49,462 bases of DNA, taken from NCBI GenBank assembly GCA_013822245.1, contig PNKE01000075.1, positions 1 through 49,462 of the forward strand, written 5' to 3'. Each line of letters begins with the position of its first letter. Position 1 is the first letter of the stretch. Source of the DNA: Candidatus Solibacter sp. Lineage in GTDB: Bacteria > Acidobacteriota > Terriglobia > Bryobacterales > Bryobacteraceae. The translations under genes and the position numbers were made by a program. Shown in pieces: positions 25,011 to 32,611 of the stretch. The notes under the pieces were generated by a model. That model was not told the DNA's origin and did not search any database. It was given only the letters and a program-made list of their open reading frames with translations.

Positions 25011-25928
25011 GTGAAACGAAGGTCCTTCATCGTGTCCTCTGTTGCCGCTGCCGCGTCCGCCGCGCCCAAATCGCAGGTCCCCAAACGCCCCTACAAGGCG
25101 GGGATTGAGTTGTCCATCATCGGTTTCGGCGGCATCGTAGCCACCGGAATGCCGCAATCGGAGGCCGGCCGGCGCGTCAAGGCCGCCTATGACCGAGGCG
25201 TCAACTATTACGATTGCGCCCCCTCCTACGCCGATGGAGAGGCCGAAATCAAGCTCGGAAACGCGCTTCAGGGCCTCAGAAAGCACGTTTTTGTCGCCGA
25301 AAAGACACAAAAACGCGACGCTTCCGGCGCCCAGGCCGAGCTTGAACAGACTCTGCGCCGCTTCCATACCGACCACGTCGATCTCTATCAGTTCCACGCC
25401 GTCAGCAGCATGAAGGACGTGGACCAGATCCTCGCCCCCGGCGGCGCCGCCGAGGCCTTCTTCAAGGCGAAGAAAGAAGGAAAGACCCGCTTCCTCGGCT
25501 TCTCCGCCCATGACGCCGCCGCCGCCATCCGCCTCATGGACGCCCTCGAACTCGACTCCATCCTGTTCCCGGTCAACTTCAATGCCTGGGAGAACGGCGG
25601 CTTCGGACCTCAAATGCTACAAAAGGCGAAATCAAAAGGCATGGCCCGCCTCGCTTTGAAGGCCCTGGCTCTCGGAAGCTGGAAGAAGGGCGCCAAACGA
25701 ACTCACCCGAAGTGCTGGTACGAGCCTGTCTCCGATCCGGCCCTCGCCAAGCTGGCGCTACAATTCACTTTGAATCAAGAGATTACAGCCGCCGTGCCGC
25801 CCGGCGACGAGAATATATTCGACCTCGCCCTCGATCTGGCCTGTGCTCCGCTTCCGAAACTGCAAAAGGCGGAGATGAGTCGCCTGACAGAAGCCGCCAG
25901 ATCATCAGATCCTATCTTTAGGGCATAG
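25011..25928 (+). CDS. Aldo/keto reductase with N-terminal export signal
   Basis: An NADPH-dependent oxidoreductase fold of 305 residues. The tetrad is visible as Asp and Tyr in NYYDCAPSYADGE, Lys in FVAEKTQKRD, and His in DLYQFHAV. The N-terminus MKRRSFIVSSVAAAASAA is a short Tat-like signal, so it is probably exported, as many acidobacterial members are. The GTG start is set by GGAGG 9 nt upstream. The C-terminal part is shorter than in classical members and ends SDPIFRA. The substrate is unknown. The tail overlaps a decayed minus-strand TPR gene. Confidence 0.9.
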   Translation: MKRRSFIVSSVAAAASAAPKSQVPKRPYKAGIELSIIGFGGIVATGMPQSEAGRRVKAAYDRGVNYYDCAPSYADGEAEIKLGNALQGLRKHVFVAEKTQKRDASGAQAELEQTLRRFHTDHVDLYQFHAVSSMKDVDQILAPGGAAEAFFKAKKEGKTRFLGFSAHDAAAAIRLMDALELDSILFPVNFNAWENGGFGPQMLQKAKSKGMARLALKALALGSWKKGAKRTHPKCWYEPVSDPALAKLALQFTLNQEITAAVPPGDENIFDLALDLACAPLPKLQKAEMSRLTEAARSSDPIFRA

Positions 25929-26310
25929 GAGTTCGTTTGGTCGAATCCGCGGGCGCCGGTCCGGCCCTCTCGATGCCCTTCCGCCCCGCCCCGCCGCTCT
26001 GGCTGGCCCATTCGGCCTGCTCGCGGACGGTCTCGCCGCGGGTTGAGTACAGGTGGATGTACGGCCAGCACGGCCTTGGCGAGCGGGTAGGCCGTATCCA
26101 GCGTCCACGGCGCGCGAGAACAACCGGGTGGCGAAGTACATATCACGCGGCTCGTACTGGTAGTAGAATTTGCGGCCGCGCAGGTAACAGCCGTAGGCCG
26201 CGGTGTTCCGGGTGGGCGGAGCGATCGGGGCTGTCTTGGCGGAACCGTCGGGCATGCCGATTTCAGGCGCCTTCACCACCCCGGCAGCGGCCGACTTTGC
26301 CGCTTTCTCC
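25918..26310 (-). pseudogene. Frameshifted remnant of a TPR-containing protein
   Basis: On the minus strand one frame reads AYGCYLRGRKFYYQYEPRD, then MYFATRLFSRAVDA, the typical opening of TPR segments in acidobacterial kinase or cyclase proteins. The continuation is split: TAYPLAKAVLAV in a second frame and YIHLYSTRGETVREQAEW in a third, ending at a stop at 25918. At least two frameshifts are needed to join them. The rest of the protein is missing. The 5' limit is approximate. Confidence 0.5.
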
Positions 26311-26671
26311 CTGCATCGCGAGTACTCACCAGCGTGGGCAAGAGCAGATCGCGAGGATTCACGAGCGCACTCCCGTAGAAATAAACCCCTACTGCCGGCG
26401 GCCGTCGCCGTCCTGCTGACAGTGCCGCCATCGCCGGCTCGAATCCGAGCCGCGGAGTTCTCCGTGCCCCGCCGATGGCACTCAGTGAACACGGTTCTCC
26501 CGGCCGGCGGGTACCGGGCCGGCTCTGATGCCGGGACGCGGCACAGCCTCATCAAAGTGGTGGCATGGGATAGCCGCAAGGCTGTTGTCCCGCCGCCCAA
26601 GCAGGCCGTCAGATCCGGCCTGGGCGGCGCGAAGATCTGCGTTGCCCGAACACCGCCTTGGGGCCACCCTG
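26311..26671. other. Gap without recognised gene
   Basis: Protein-like patches occur in the minus frames (for example VNPRDLLLPTLVSTRD) but there is no continuous gene. It is probably more of the decayed locus to the left. Confidence 0.3.
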
Positions 26672-26677
26672 TATAAT
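26672..26677 (+). promoter_or_regulatory. Consensus -10 TATAAT upstream of greA
   Basis: A perfect TATAAT. A TTG in frame with greA follows after 6 nt (26684) and the ATG at 26705. No -35 is evident at 16-18 bp. Confidence 0.5.
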
Positions 26678-26704
26678 GACCCATTGGGAGACTCCAACCT
26701 TTCG

Positions 26705-27175
26705 ATGGATGAGCTGAAGAAGAAGCTGCAGGGCGAAATCACGGTGCTTGAGTACGAACTTCGCAACGAGTTGCCGAAGGAGATCCTCAAAGCCCGCGCC
26801 CACGGCGACCTGCGCGAGAACGCCGAGTTCCATGCGGCGAAAGAACGCCAGCGCTATGTCGATGCCCGGTTGTCGGGGTTGAAGAAGAGGCTGGCCGACC
26901 TTTCGCTCGTCAATATGGACCAGATCCCCAGGGACCGGGTCGGGCTGGGATCGACCGTGCTGGTCCTCGATGTGGACAAGGACGAAGAGGTCCGTTACCG
27001 GATCGTGGCCAGCGAGGAGTCCGACGCCGCCAACAACAAGATCTCGACGTCGTCGCCGATCGGCAAGGCATTTCTGGGCAAGAAAGTGGGCGACGAGGTG
27101 ACGGTGGTGATTCCAAGCGGCAAGCGTCAGTTCGAAATCATCGAACTGGCCACGATCCACGACGCGGCGGAGTAG
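26705..27175 (+). CDS. greA: Transcription elongation factor GreA-like
   Basis: A 156-residue GreA/GreB-family factor that rescues backtracked RNA polymerase by stimulating transcript cleavage. The N-terminal coiled coil ends in the active loop HGDLRENAEFHAAKERQ with the conserved Asp and Glu. The C-terminal FKBP-like domain runs from VGLGSTVLVLDVDKDEE to ISTSSPIGKAFLGKKVGDEV. ATG 26705 fits family length. TTG 26684, in frame and 6 nt after TATAAT, would add seven residues on a leaderless mRNA. The next gene follows 6 nt later. Confidence 0.93.
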   Translation: MDELKKKLQGEITVLEYELRNELPKEILKARAHGDLRENAEFHAAKERQRYVDARLSGLKKRLADLSLVNMDQIPRDRVGLGSTVLVLDVDKDEEVRYRIVASEESDAANNKISTSSPIGKAFLGKKVGDEVTVVIPSGKRQFEIIELATIHDAAE

Positions 27176-27181
27176 CGCGGC

Positions 27182-27790
27182 ATGACCTTCACCAAGGCGA
27201 TCGGCGCAGGCGCGGGAGCGATCATCAAGCTGATTGTCAAGGCGTTGGCGCTGTCCAGGATCAGCCCCAACGCGCTCACCCTGATCGGGCTGCTGATCAA
27301 CATTTACGCCGCCGTGCTGCTGGCCCAGGGCCGGTTCCTGGCCGCCGGGCTGGTGATCATCGGCGCCGGCATCTTCGACATGGTGGACGGCCGCGTGGCG
27401 CGGGCCACCGGACAGGTGACGCGCTTCGGCGGGTTCTTTGATTCGGTGATCGACCGCTATTCCGATCTCGCCCTGCTGATGGGCCTGCTGGTCTACTACG
27501 CCAACGTCGGACGCAACTTCTATGTCGTGCTGACCGCGGTCGTCATGACCGCCTCGGTGATGATCTCCTACACGCGCTCGCGGTCTGAAAACACCATCCC
27601 GTCCTGCAAGGTCGGCTTCCTCGAACGTCCCGAGCGGATCGTCCTGTTCATCATCGGCGCGCTGTTTGACCGCATGGCGCCCGTTCTCTGGGTGATCGCC
27701 GTGGTCGGCAACATCACGGTGATCCACCGCATGTGGCACACCTGGCTGGTGACCAGGGAGATGGACCGGAAGGGACCGGCCGGTTCCTGA
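27182..27790 (+). CDS. CDP-alcohol phosphatidyltransferase family protein
   Basis: A 202-residue inner-membrane enzyme of phospholipid synthesis. It carries the complete family motif with Asp66, Asp69-Gly70, Ala73-Arg74, Gly83, Asp87 and Asp91 (DMVDGRVAR, then GGFFDSVIDR). About six helices surround the site. It transfers a CMP-linked phosphatidyl group to an alcohol such as glycerol phosphate or inositol phosphate. The LISYTRSRSE-like segment (SYTRSRSENTIP) suggests the PgsA/archaetidylinositol-phosphate-synthase-like subgroup, but the acceptor is uncertain. It lies 6 nt after greA, so they are probably co-transcribed. acpS ends convergently 1 nt away. Confidence 0.9.
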   Translation: MTFTKAIGAGAGAIIKLIVKALALSRISPNALTLIGLLINIYAAVLLAQGRFLAAGLVIIGAGIFDMVDGRVARATGQVTRFGGFFDSVIDRYSDLALLMGLLVYYANVGRNFYVVLTAVVMTASVMISYTRSRSENTIPSCKVGFLERPERIVLFIIGALFDRMAPVLWVIAVVGNITVIHRMWHTWLVTREMDRKGPAGS

Positions 27791-28168
27791 TCAGCTTTCA
27801 AGGATCACGTAGGCCAGGCCCAGTTGAGCCGTGTGCGTCAGGCTCAGGTGGATGCTCTTCACGCCAAGCCGTGAGGCAAATTCGGCGGCCACGCCATGCA
27901 GTTTCAGCGTCGGGCGGCCCGAAGGCAGGTTGATGACCTCGAAATCCTGCCAGCGCACGCCCCGCCGCCAGCCCGTGCCGATCGCCTTCATGCCCGCCTC
28001 CTTGGCGGCGAAGCGGGCGGCGTAACGCTCGTACTTGTTCGCCTTGCGTTCCACATAGGCGATCTCGGACCCGGTATAGATACGCTTCAGGAACTTCTCG
28101 CCGAACCGCACCACCGACTCGCGGATGCGGTCCACTTCGGCCAGGTCCACTCCAGTGCCGACGATCAT
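27791..28168 (-). CDS. acpS: Holo-[acyl-carrier-protein] synthase
   Basis: A 125-residue enzyme that moves 4'-phosphopantetheine from CoA to acyl carrier protein. The N-terminal GTGVDLAEVDRI holds the metal-binding Asp8, and FAAKEAGMKAIGTG holds the catalytic Glu. LPSGRPTLKLHG and SLTHTAQLGLAYVIL complete the family pattern. It starts 21 nt after the purU stop with GGAG about 12 nt upstream. It is likely the last gene of dtd-purU-acpS. Confidence 0.96.
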   Translation of the reverse strand: MIVGTGVDLAEVDRIRESVVRFGEKFLKRIYTGSEIAYVERKANKYERYAARFAAKEAGMKAIGTGWRRGVRWQDFEVINLPSGRPTLKLHGVAAEFASRLGVKSIHLSLTHTAQLGLAYVILES

Positions 28169-28189
28169 TGTCTGCCTGCGCTCCTTCCT

Positions 28190-29062
28190 CTAGTCAAAGA
28201 TCACCGTCTTGTTCGAATAGGCCAGGATGCGGTGCTCAAGGTGCCAGCGGACGGCGCGTGACAGCACCACGCGCTCGACGTCGCGCCCCTGGCGGATCAT
28301 GCCGGCCACGCTGTCACGGTGCGAGACGCGGACCACGTCCTGCTCGATGATCGGCCCGTCGTCGAGCACCTCGGTGACGTAATGGCTGGTGGCTCCGATC
28401 AGTTTCACGCCCCTCTGGTGCGCGGCGTGATAGGGCCTGGCGCCGCTGAACGCCGGCAGAAACGAATGGTGGACGTTGATGATCCGGCCCGGAAACCGGG
28501 CCACGAAATCGCCCGACAGGACCTGCATGTAGCGGGCCAGGACAATCAGGTCCACGCCTTCCTCCAGCAGAATGCCGATCTGGCTGCGCTCGGCCCCGGC
28601 CTTGTCCGCCGGCGTCACCGGGATGCGCTCGAACCGGACGCCGTGGAAGCGGGTGAGCGGCCCGGCGTCGTCGTGGTTGCTCAGCACGAGCCGCAACTCG
28701 CCCGGCAGGTCATGCGTGGAGAAACGCTCAAGCAGATCAGAGAGGCAGTGAAGCTGCTTCGATACCAGGATGGCGACTCTGAGCGGATTCGACGAATACT
28801 CGACGCGCCAGTTCATGCCGAACCTGGCGGCGAGCGGAGTGAACGCGGCGGCGAAGGCCGGCTCGTCAAGGGCGAAATCGGCCAGGTCCCATTCGTTGCG
28901 CATGAAGAACAGGCCTTGCTCGTCGTCGCGGTGCTGGTCGGAGTGCAGGATGTTGGCGCCGTGCTGATAGAGGAAGCCTGAAACGGAGGCCACCAGGCCC
29001 TTGGCGTCGGGGCAGTCGATCAGCAGCGAGGCGGTGCGGCGCGGCGGGGTGGAAGATGCCAT
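28190..29062 (-). CDS. purU: Formyltetrahydrofolate deformylase
   Basis: Hydrolyses 10-formyl-THF to THF and formate, balancing one-carbon pools. The 290 residues comprise an N-terminal ACT domain (LIDCPDAKGLVASVSGFLY) and a formyltransferase-type catalytic domain. The latter has VDLIVLARYMQVLS, INVHHSFLPAFSGARPY (catalytic His), GATSHYVTEVLDDGPIIEQ (catalytic Asp) and a C-terminal LEHRILAYSNKTVIF. It lies 18 nt after dtd. There is no ribosome site; TAGCAT lies 7 nt before the ATG. Confidence 0.97.
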   Translation of the reverse strand: MASSTPPRRTASLLIDCPDAKGLVASVSGFLYQHGANILHSDQHRDDEQGLFFMRNEWDLADFALDEPAFAAAFTPLAARFGMNWRVEYSSNPLRVAILVSKQLHCLSDLLERFSTHDLPGELRLVLSNHDDAGPLTRFHGVRFERIPVTPADKAGAERSQIGILLEEGVDLIVLARYMQVLSGDFVARFPGRIINVHHSFLPAFSGARPYHAAHQRGVKLIGATSHYVTEVLDDGPIIEQDVVRVSHRDSVAGMIRQGRDVERVVLSRAVRWHLEHRILAYSNKTVIFD

Positions 29063-29080
29063 TGTTCTGATGCTACCCCC

Positions 29081-29530
29081 TCACGCACTCAGCGGCGATT
29101 CGCAGATCAGCGTCACCGGCCCTTCGTTCACCAGATGCACGCTCATCATCGCCTGGAAGACGCCGGTTTCCACCTTCAAGCCGAGGGCGCGGGCGCGCTG
29201 GACGAAATACTCATAGAGGCGGTTGGCCTCATCGGGCGGGGCTGCGCCGTCGAAACTGGGCCGGCGGCCGCGGCGGGTATCGCCGTACAGGGTGAACTGA
29301 GAAACCACCAGCAGGGCGCCGCCGGATTGTTCGACGCTGAGGTTCATCTTGCCGTCCGAGTCAGGAAAGATTCGCAGCCCGCGGATCTTCTCCACCAGCC
29401 AGTCGGCCGACGCTTCGCCGTCGCCCGTGCCGACGCCCAGCAGGATCATCAGGCCGGGTCCGATGCTGCCTGTGACCTTGCCGTCCACCTCCACCCTGGC
29501 TTCCGATACTCGTTGAACGACTGCTCTCAT
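29081..29530 (-). CDS. dtd: D-aminoacyl-tRNA deacylase
   Basis: A 149-residue proofreading enzyme that removes D-amino acids from mischarged tRNA. It shows the DTD signatures [17 protein letters not shown] and [12 protein letters not shown], the latter being the Gly-Pro motif with the cross-subunit active site. The N-terminus [17 protein letters not shown] is canonical. It is the first gene of dtd-purU-acpS; the start has only a weak GGG ribosome site. Confidence 0.97.
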   Translation of the reverse strand: MRAVVQRVSEARVEVDGKVTGSIGPGLMILLGVGTGDGEASADWLVEKIRGLRIFPDSDGKMNLSVEQSGGALLVVSQFTLYGDTRRGRRPSFDGAAPPDEANRLYEYFVQRARALGLKVETGVFQAMMSVHLVNEGPVTLICESPLSA

Positions 29531-29601
29531 CCCGATGCGGCCCCCAAGAAAACCCGCTGTCCGCTCTACAGGTTTGATGCCACCTTGCCGATAGGACGAT
29601 C

Positions 29602-29880
29602 ATGATATTCCGTCGAAAGCGGCGAGACAGCCTGCCGAGCGGCTTCTTCCGATTCTCCCACGGCCAGCGCAGCGTCCATGGCCACGGCGACGGCGATTTC
29701 ATCCGTCTGCATGACGAAAACGGCGTGGAGTGGCGCGGCGTGGCCGAGCGCCAGGACGACGGCACCATCCGCTACCGCTTCCGCGACGGCGAAGACAATT
29801 ATGCCTCGGGTGTTTCGGACGGCTACGGCATCATCCTGCGCGACGCCCGGGGCAACACCTGGCGCGGCTTCATCGATTAG
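29602..29880 (+). CDS. Small hypothetical protein, charged and beta-rich
   Basis: 92 residues, not recognised. It begins with a basic patch (MIFRRKRRD), then strands separated by Gly/Asp turns: FIRLHDENGVEWRGV, TIRYRFRDGEDNYASGV, GYGIILRDARGNTWRGFID. Two or three segments share the pattern hydrophobic-R-x-D-x-x-G-x-x-W-R-G, suggesting a repeated small beta motif. There is no signal peptide or membrane helix. It is divergent from dtd with 71 nt between. Codon use matches the neighbours, which supports a real gene. Confidence 0.55.
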   Translation: MIFRRKRRDSLPSGFFRFSHGQRSVHGHGDGDFIRLHDENGVEWRGVAERQDDGTIRYRFRDGEDNYASGVSDGYGIILRDARGNTWRGFID

Positions 29881-29971
29881 GCTGGTGACGGAACGGGCCA
29901 TACCGCGTGCTGACGCACACGGTTCGAAAGGCCGATCCGGGTGTGGCGGCCGGTGATGAGGCGGTTGCCGC

Positions 29972-30613
29972 TCAGGTCCACGATGCGCGACGGCGGTACA
30001 ACGCCAAACCAAGGACTCCACACGCCACGAACGCGAGGGTGGATGGCTCGGGAATCGCCGCTCCCGATTGCCCCAACTGCACGTCAGTGATAGCCGGAGC
30101 ATGGCCGGATCCACTCTGGGATGTCAAGGTAAAGCCGGTGAAATACTCGGCGGGGTTGTCGGTGATGAATCCCTGGAAGGCGAGAGCCGTGTTCACGTTC
30201 GGGAAGGAGAGCCCGAGGAAGGAGTAGGAACCCAGGTTTGTGTCAAGTTGGATGTCGACCAAGGACGTGGAGCCCAGCAGGCCGATGTTGAAGCCGAACA
30301 TGTCAAATACGTCCGGCGAGGTCGAGATGGTACCGGGCAGCGGCGACCAATAGTTATTGAGGAGGACCGGCCTTGCGGTGCCATAAGAAGGCGGGATGGC
30401 AATTAGATTGTTTGCACTGGTATACGTGACCCCCCCAATGGCGTACGGGTCCCCGGGATAGGAGAACCCTCCTCCAACCAAGCTGTCCCAATTGGTGTTG
30501 TGAACGATCACGCCCTGGCTCTGGAACAGCGGCTCACTCGTGAACGTGAGGACCCCCGCCTGCGCGCAGACAGCGGCTCCAAGAACAAGCATCGTCAGCA
30601 ATCTTTTACGCAT
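29972..30613 (-). CDS. PEP-CTERM sorting domain-containing protein
   Basis: A 213-residue exported protein. The signal peptide is MRKRLLTMLVLGAAVCAQAG. The C-terminus AAIPEPSTLAFVACGVLGLA, followed by LYRRRASWT, is a full PEP-CTERM signal. The middle reads like a beta-sandwich exported domain (VDIQLDTNLGSYSFLGLSFP), a pattern I associate with PEP-CTERM proteins of unknown function. GGAGG lies 4 nt before ATG, and a near-consensus promoter lies 71-100 nt upstream. It should be handled by the same exosortase as the protein at 1692, with which it shares little outside the signals. Confidence 0.87.
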   Translation of the reverse strand: MRKRLLTMLVLGAAVCAQAGVLTFTSEPLFQSQGVIVHNTNWDSLVGGGFSYPGDPYAIGGVTYTSANNLIAIPPSYGTARPVLLNNYWSPLPGTISTSPDVFDMFGFNIGLLGSTSLVDIQLDTNLGSYSFLGLSFPNVNTALAFQGFITDNPAEYFTGFTLTSQSGSGHAPAITDVQLGQSGAAIPEPSTLAFVACGVLGLALYRRRASWT

Positions 30614-30683
30614 TGATTCCTCCTCATTCCAGCCTCAGTGACTATCGGAGCTGTCGTTTTCGGGTCCGGCCCAGAGTGACAGT

Positions 30684-30713
30684 ATTATCATGCTGCCCCC
30701 CACCCAATGTCAA
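30684..30713 (-). promoter_or_regulatory. Near-consensus sigma-70 promoter for PEP-CTERM gene
   Basis: On the minus strand TTGACA (30708-30713) and GATAAT (30684-30689) are separated by 18 bp. This is the best -35/-10 pair in the window. Confidence 0.7.
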
Positions 30714-30909
30714 CATATTTGTCGAGGATGCCGTAATCTCTCGGCCTCGGGGACAGGCTTGAGTCTGGGGACGCGGGTCCGGCGGCGGTGACGATGCGGG
30801 CGACCTGGATGACGATCGACGATGAGGCGGATTAGGCCTGGAGCGGACGCCGGCCAGCGGAAAGCGACAGCGCATGACGGCACGTCATTCTAAACTGGAG
30901 GTAGACAAG

Positions 30910-31956
30910 ATGCCAGTTCAACGACCTATCCGGTACCGCGACGCGGGCGTGAATATCGACGAAGCGGACCGCGCGGTCGGATTCATCAAGCAGGCGGCGA
31001 GGAAGACGTTCACCAGCCGGGTGATGACCGATATCGGCAGTTTCGGCGCCGGATACAAGTTGACCGGCTATAAACGCCCGGTGCTGATTTCGTCGGCCGA
31101 CGGCGTGGGGACGAAGCTGAAGGTGGCCTTCATGGCCGGCAAGCACGACACCGTCGGCCAGTGCCTGGTAAACCACTGCGTCAACGACATCGCCGTGCAG
31201 GGCGCCGCGCCGCTGTTCTTTCTGGACTACTTCGCCGTCGGCAAGCTGAACGCCGATGTCGCCGGGCAGGTGGTCGCCGGCCTGGCGAAAGCCTGCGGCG
31301 AAAACGGCTGTTCGCTGATCGGCGGCGAGACCGCCGAAATGCCGGGCATGTACACCGAAGGCGAATACGACCTGGCCGGCTTCATCGTCGGCGCCGTTGA
31401 GCAAAGCCGCCTGCTGACGGGCAAGAAGCTGAATGCGGGCGACCTGCTGCTGGGTCTGCCCTCCACCGGCCTGCATACCAACGGCTACTCGCTGGCCCGC
31501 AAACTGTTCTTTGAGACCGCCAAATTCAAGGTCAACACGTTCGTCAAGGAACTCGATTGCACGCCCGCCGAAGAGTTGTTGAAGGTCCACAAGAGCTACC
31601 TGAAACCGATCCAGAAACTGATGGCCGCCGGCGCGCTGGGCGGCGCGGCGCATATCACCGGCGGCGGAATCACCGACAACACGCCGCGCATGCTGCCCGC
31701 CGGGCTGGCGGCCGAGATCAGGATGGGATCATGGCCTGTGCTGCCGGTGTTTGAACTGCTGCGCCGGCTCGGCTCGGTTCCCGCTGACGATTACCGGCGG
31801 ACGTTCAATCTGGGCCTGGGCATGATCCTGGCCGTGCCCGAGGCCAAGGCGGACAAGGCGACGAAGATCCTCAAGCGGCTGAAAGAGCCGTATTATGAGG
31901 TCGGGCGCGTGGTGAAACAGCCGCGGGGCAGGAAGGAGCGCGTGATCTACAAATGA
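30910..31956 (+). CDS. purM: Phosphoribosylformylglycinamidine cyclo-ligase
   Basis: AIR synthetase, step five of purine synthesis, ATP-dependent, 348 residues. It starts at ATG 30910 with GGAGG 8 nt upstream; the in-frame ATG 30874 lacks a site. Family motifs are YRDAGVNIDEADRAV, SADGVGTKLKVAF, NDIAVQGAAPLFFLDYF, GGETAEMPGMY and HITGGGITDNTPRML. The stop overlaps the purN start by 4 nt (ATGA), so translation is coupled. Confidence 0.98.
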   Translation: MPVQRPIRYRDAGVNIDEADRAVGFIKQAARKTFTSRVMTDIGSFGAGYKLTGYKRPVLISSADGVGTKLKVAFMAGKHDTVGQCLVNHCVNDIAVQGAAPLFFLDYFAVGKLNADVAGQVVAGLAKACGENGCSLIGGETAEMPGMYTEGEYDLAGFIVGAVEQSRLLTGKKLNAGDLLLGLPSTGLHTNGYSLARKLFFETAKFKVNTFVKELDCTPAEELLKVHKSYLKPIQKLMAAGALGGAAHITGGGITDNTPRMLPAGLAAEIRMGSWPVLPVFELLRRLGSVPADDYRRTFNLGLGMILAVPEAKADKATKILKRLKEPYYEVGRVVKQPRGRKERVIYK

Positions 31957-32573
31957 AACGGCTGGCGATTCTTTTGTCCGGACGGGGATCGAACTTTGAG
32001 GCGATCGCCCGCAATATCAGCGAAGGCAAGCTGGAAGCCGAGATCGCCGTGGTGGTGTCGAACAACCCCGACGCCAAGGGCCTGGAGACAGCCGCCGGGC
32101 TAGGGCTGAAAACAGTCTGCCTGCCGTCAAAGGGTGTGGACACCGGCGTCTGGGCGGCGGGCGCGGTTGAGGCGCTGCGGCCATTTGAAGCCGATCTGAT
32201 CTGCCTGGCCGGGTTCATGCGCCGCGTGGGCGGGCCGCTGCTGGAGGCCTATGCAGGCCGCATCCTGAACATCCACCCGTCGCTGCTGCCGAGCTTTCCG
32301 GGCCTGCATGTCCAACAGCAGGCGCTCGACTATGGCGTGAAATACTCCGGCTGCACGGTGCATTTCGTCGACGCCGGATTGGATACGGGCGCGATCGTCA
32401 AGCAGGCCGCCGTTGAAGTGAAGGACTCCGACGACGCCGATACGCTGGCGGCGCGGATCCTGGTGGAGGAGCACCGCATTTACAGCGAAGCGATTGCGCT
32501 GGTGCTGTCGGGCCGGTTCAAAATCCAGGGCCGGCGCGTGGTTGAGACGCAGGCGCGCACGGCCGGTGTTTGA
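31953..32573 (+). CDS. purN: Phosphoribosylglycinamide formyltransferase
   Basis: GAR transformylase using 10-formyl-THF, 206 residues. It has LLSGRGSNFEAI-type phosphate binding (LSGRGSNFEAIARNI), the catalytic NIHPSLLPSFPGLH, and the second-site HFVDAGLDTGAIVKQAAV. Coupled to purM by the ATGA overlap. purU, which competes for the same cofactor, lies 3 kb away on the other strand. Confidence 0.98.
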   Translation: MKRLAILLSGRGSNFEAIARNISEGKLEAEIAVVVSNNPDAKGLETAAGLGLKTVCLPSKGVDTGVWAAGAVEALRPFEADLICLAGFMRRVGGPLLEAYAGRILNIHPSLLPSFPGLHVQQQALDYGVKYSGCTVHFVDAGLDTGAIVKQAAVEVKDSDDADTLAARILVEEHRIYSEAIALVLSGRFKIQGRRVVETQARTAGV

Positions 32574-32611
32574 TTTTCCGGCCCCTGTTCTGAAAAGCTC
32601 ATTAGTGTCCT

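Noticed and set aside
29900-29960. GGTTCGAAA resembling a tRNA T-arm
   Set aside because: No acceptor or anticodon arm can be folded around it.
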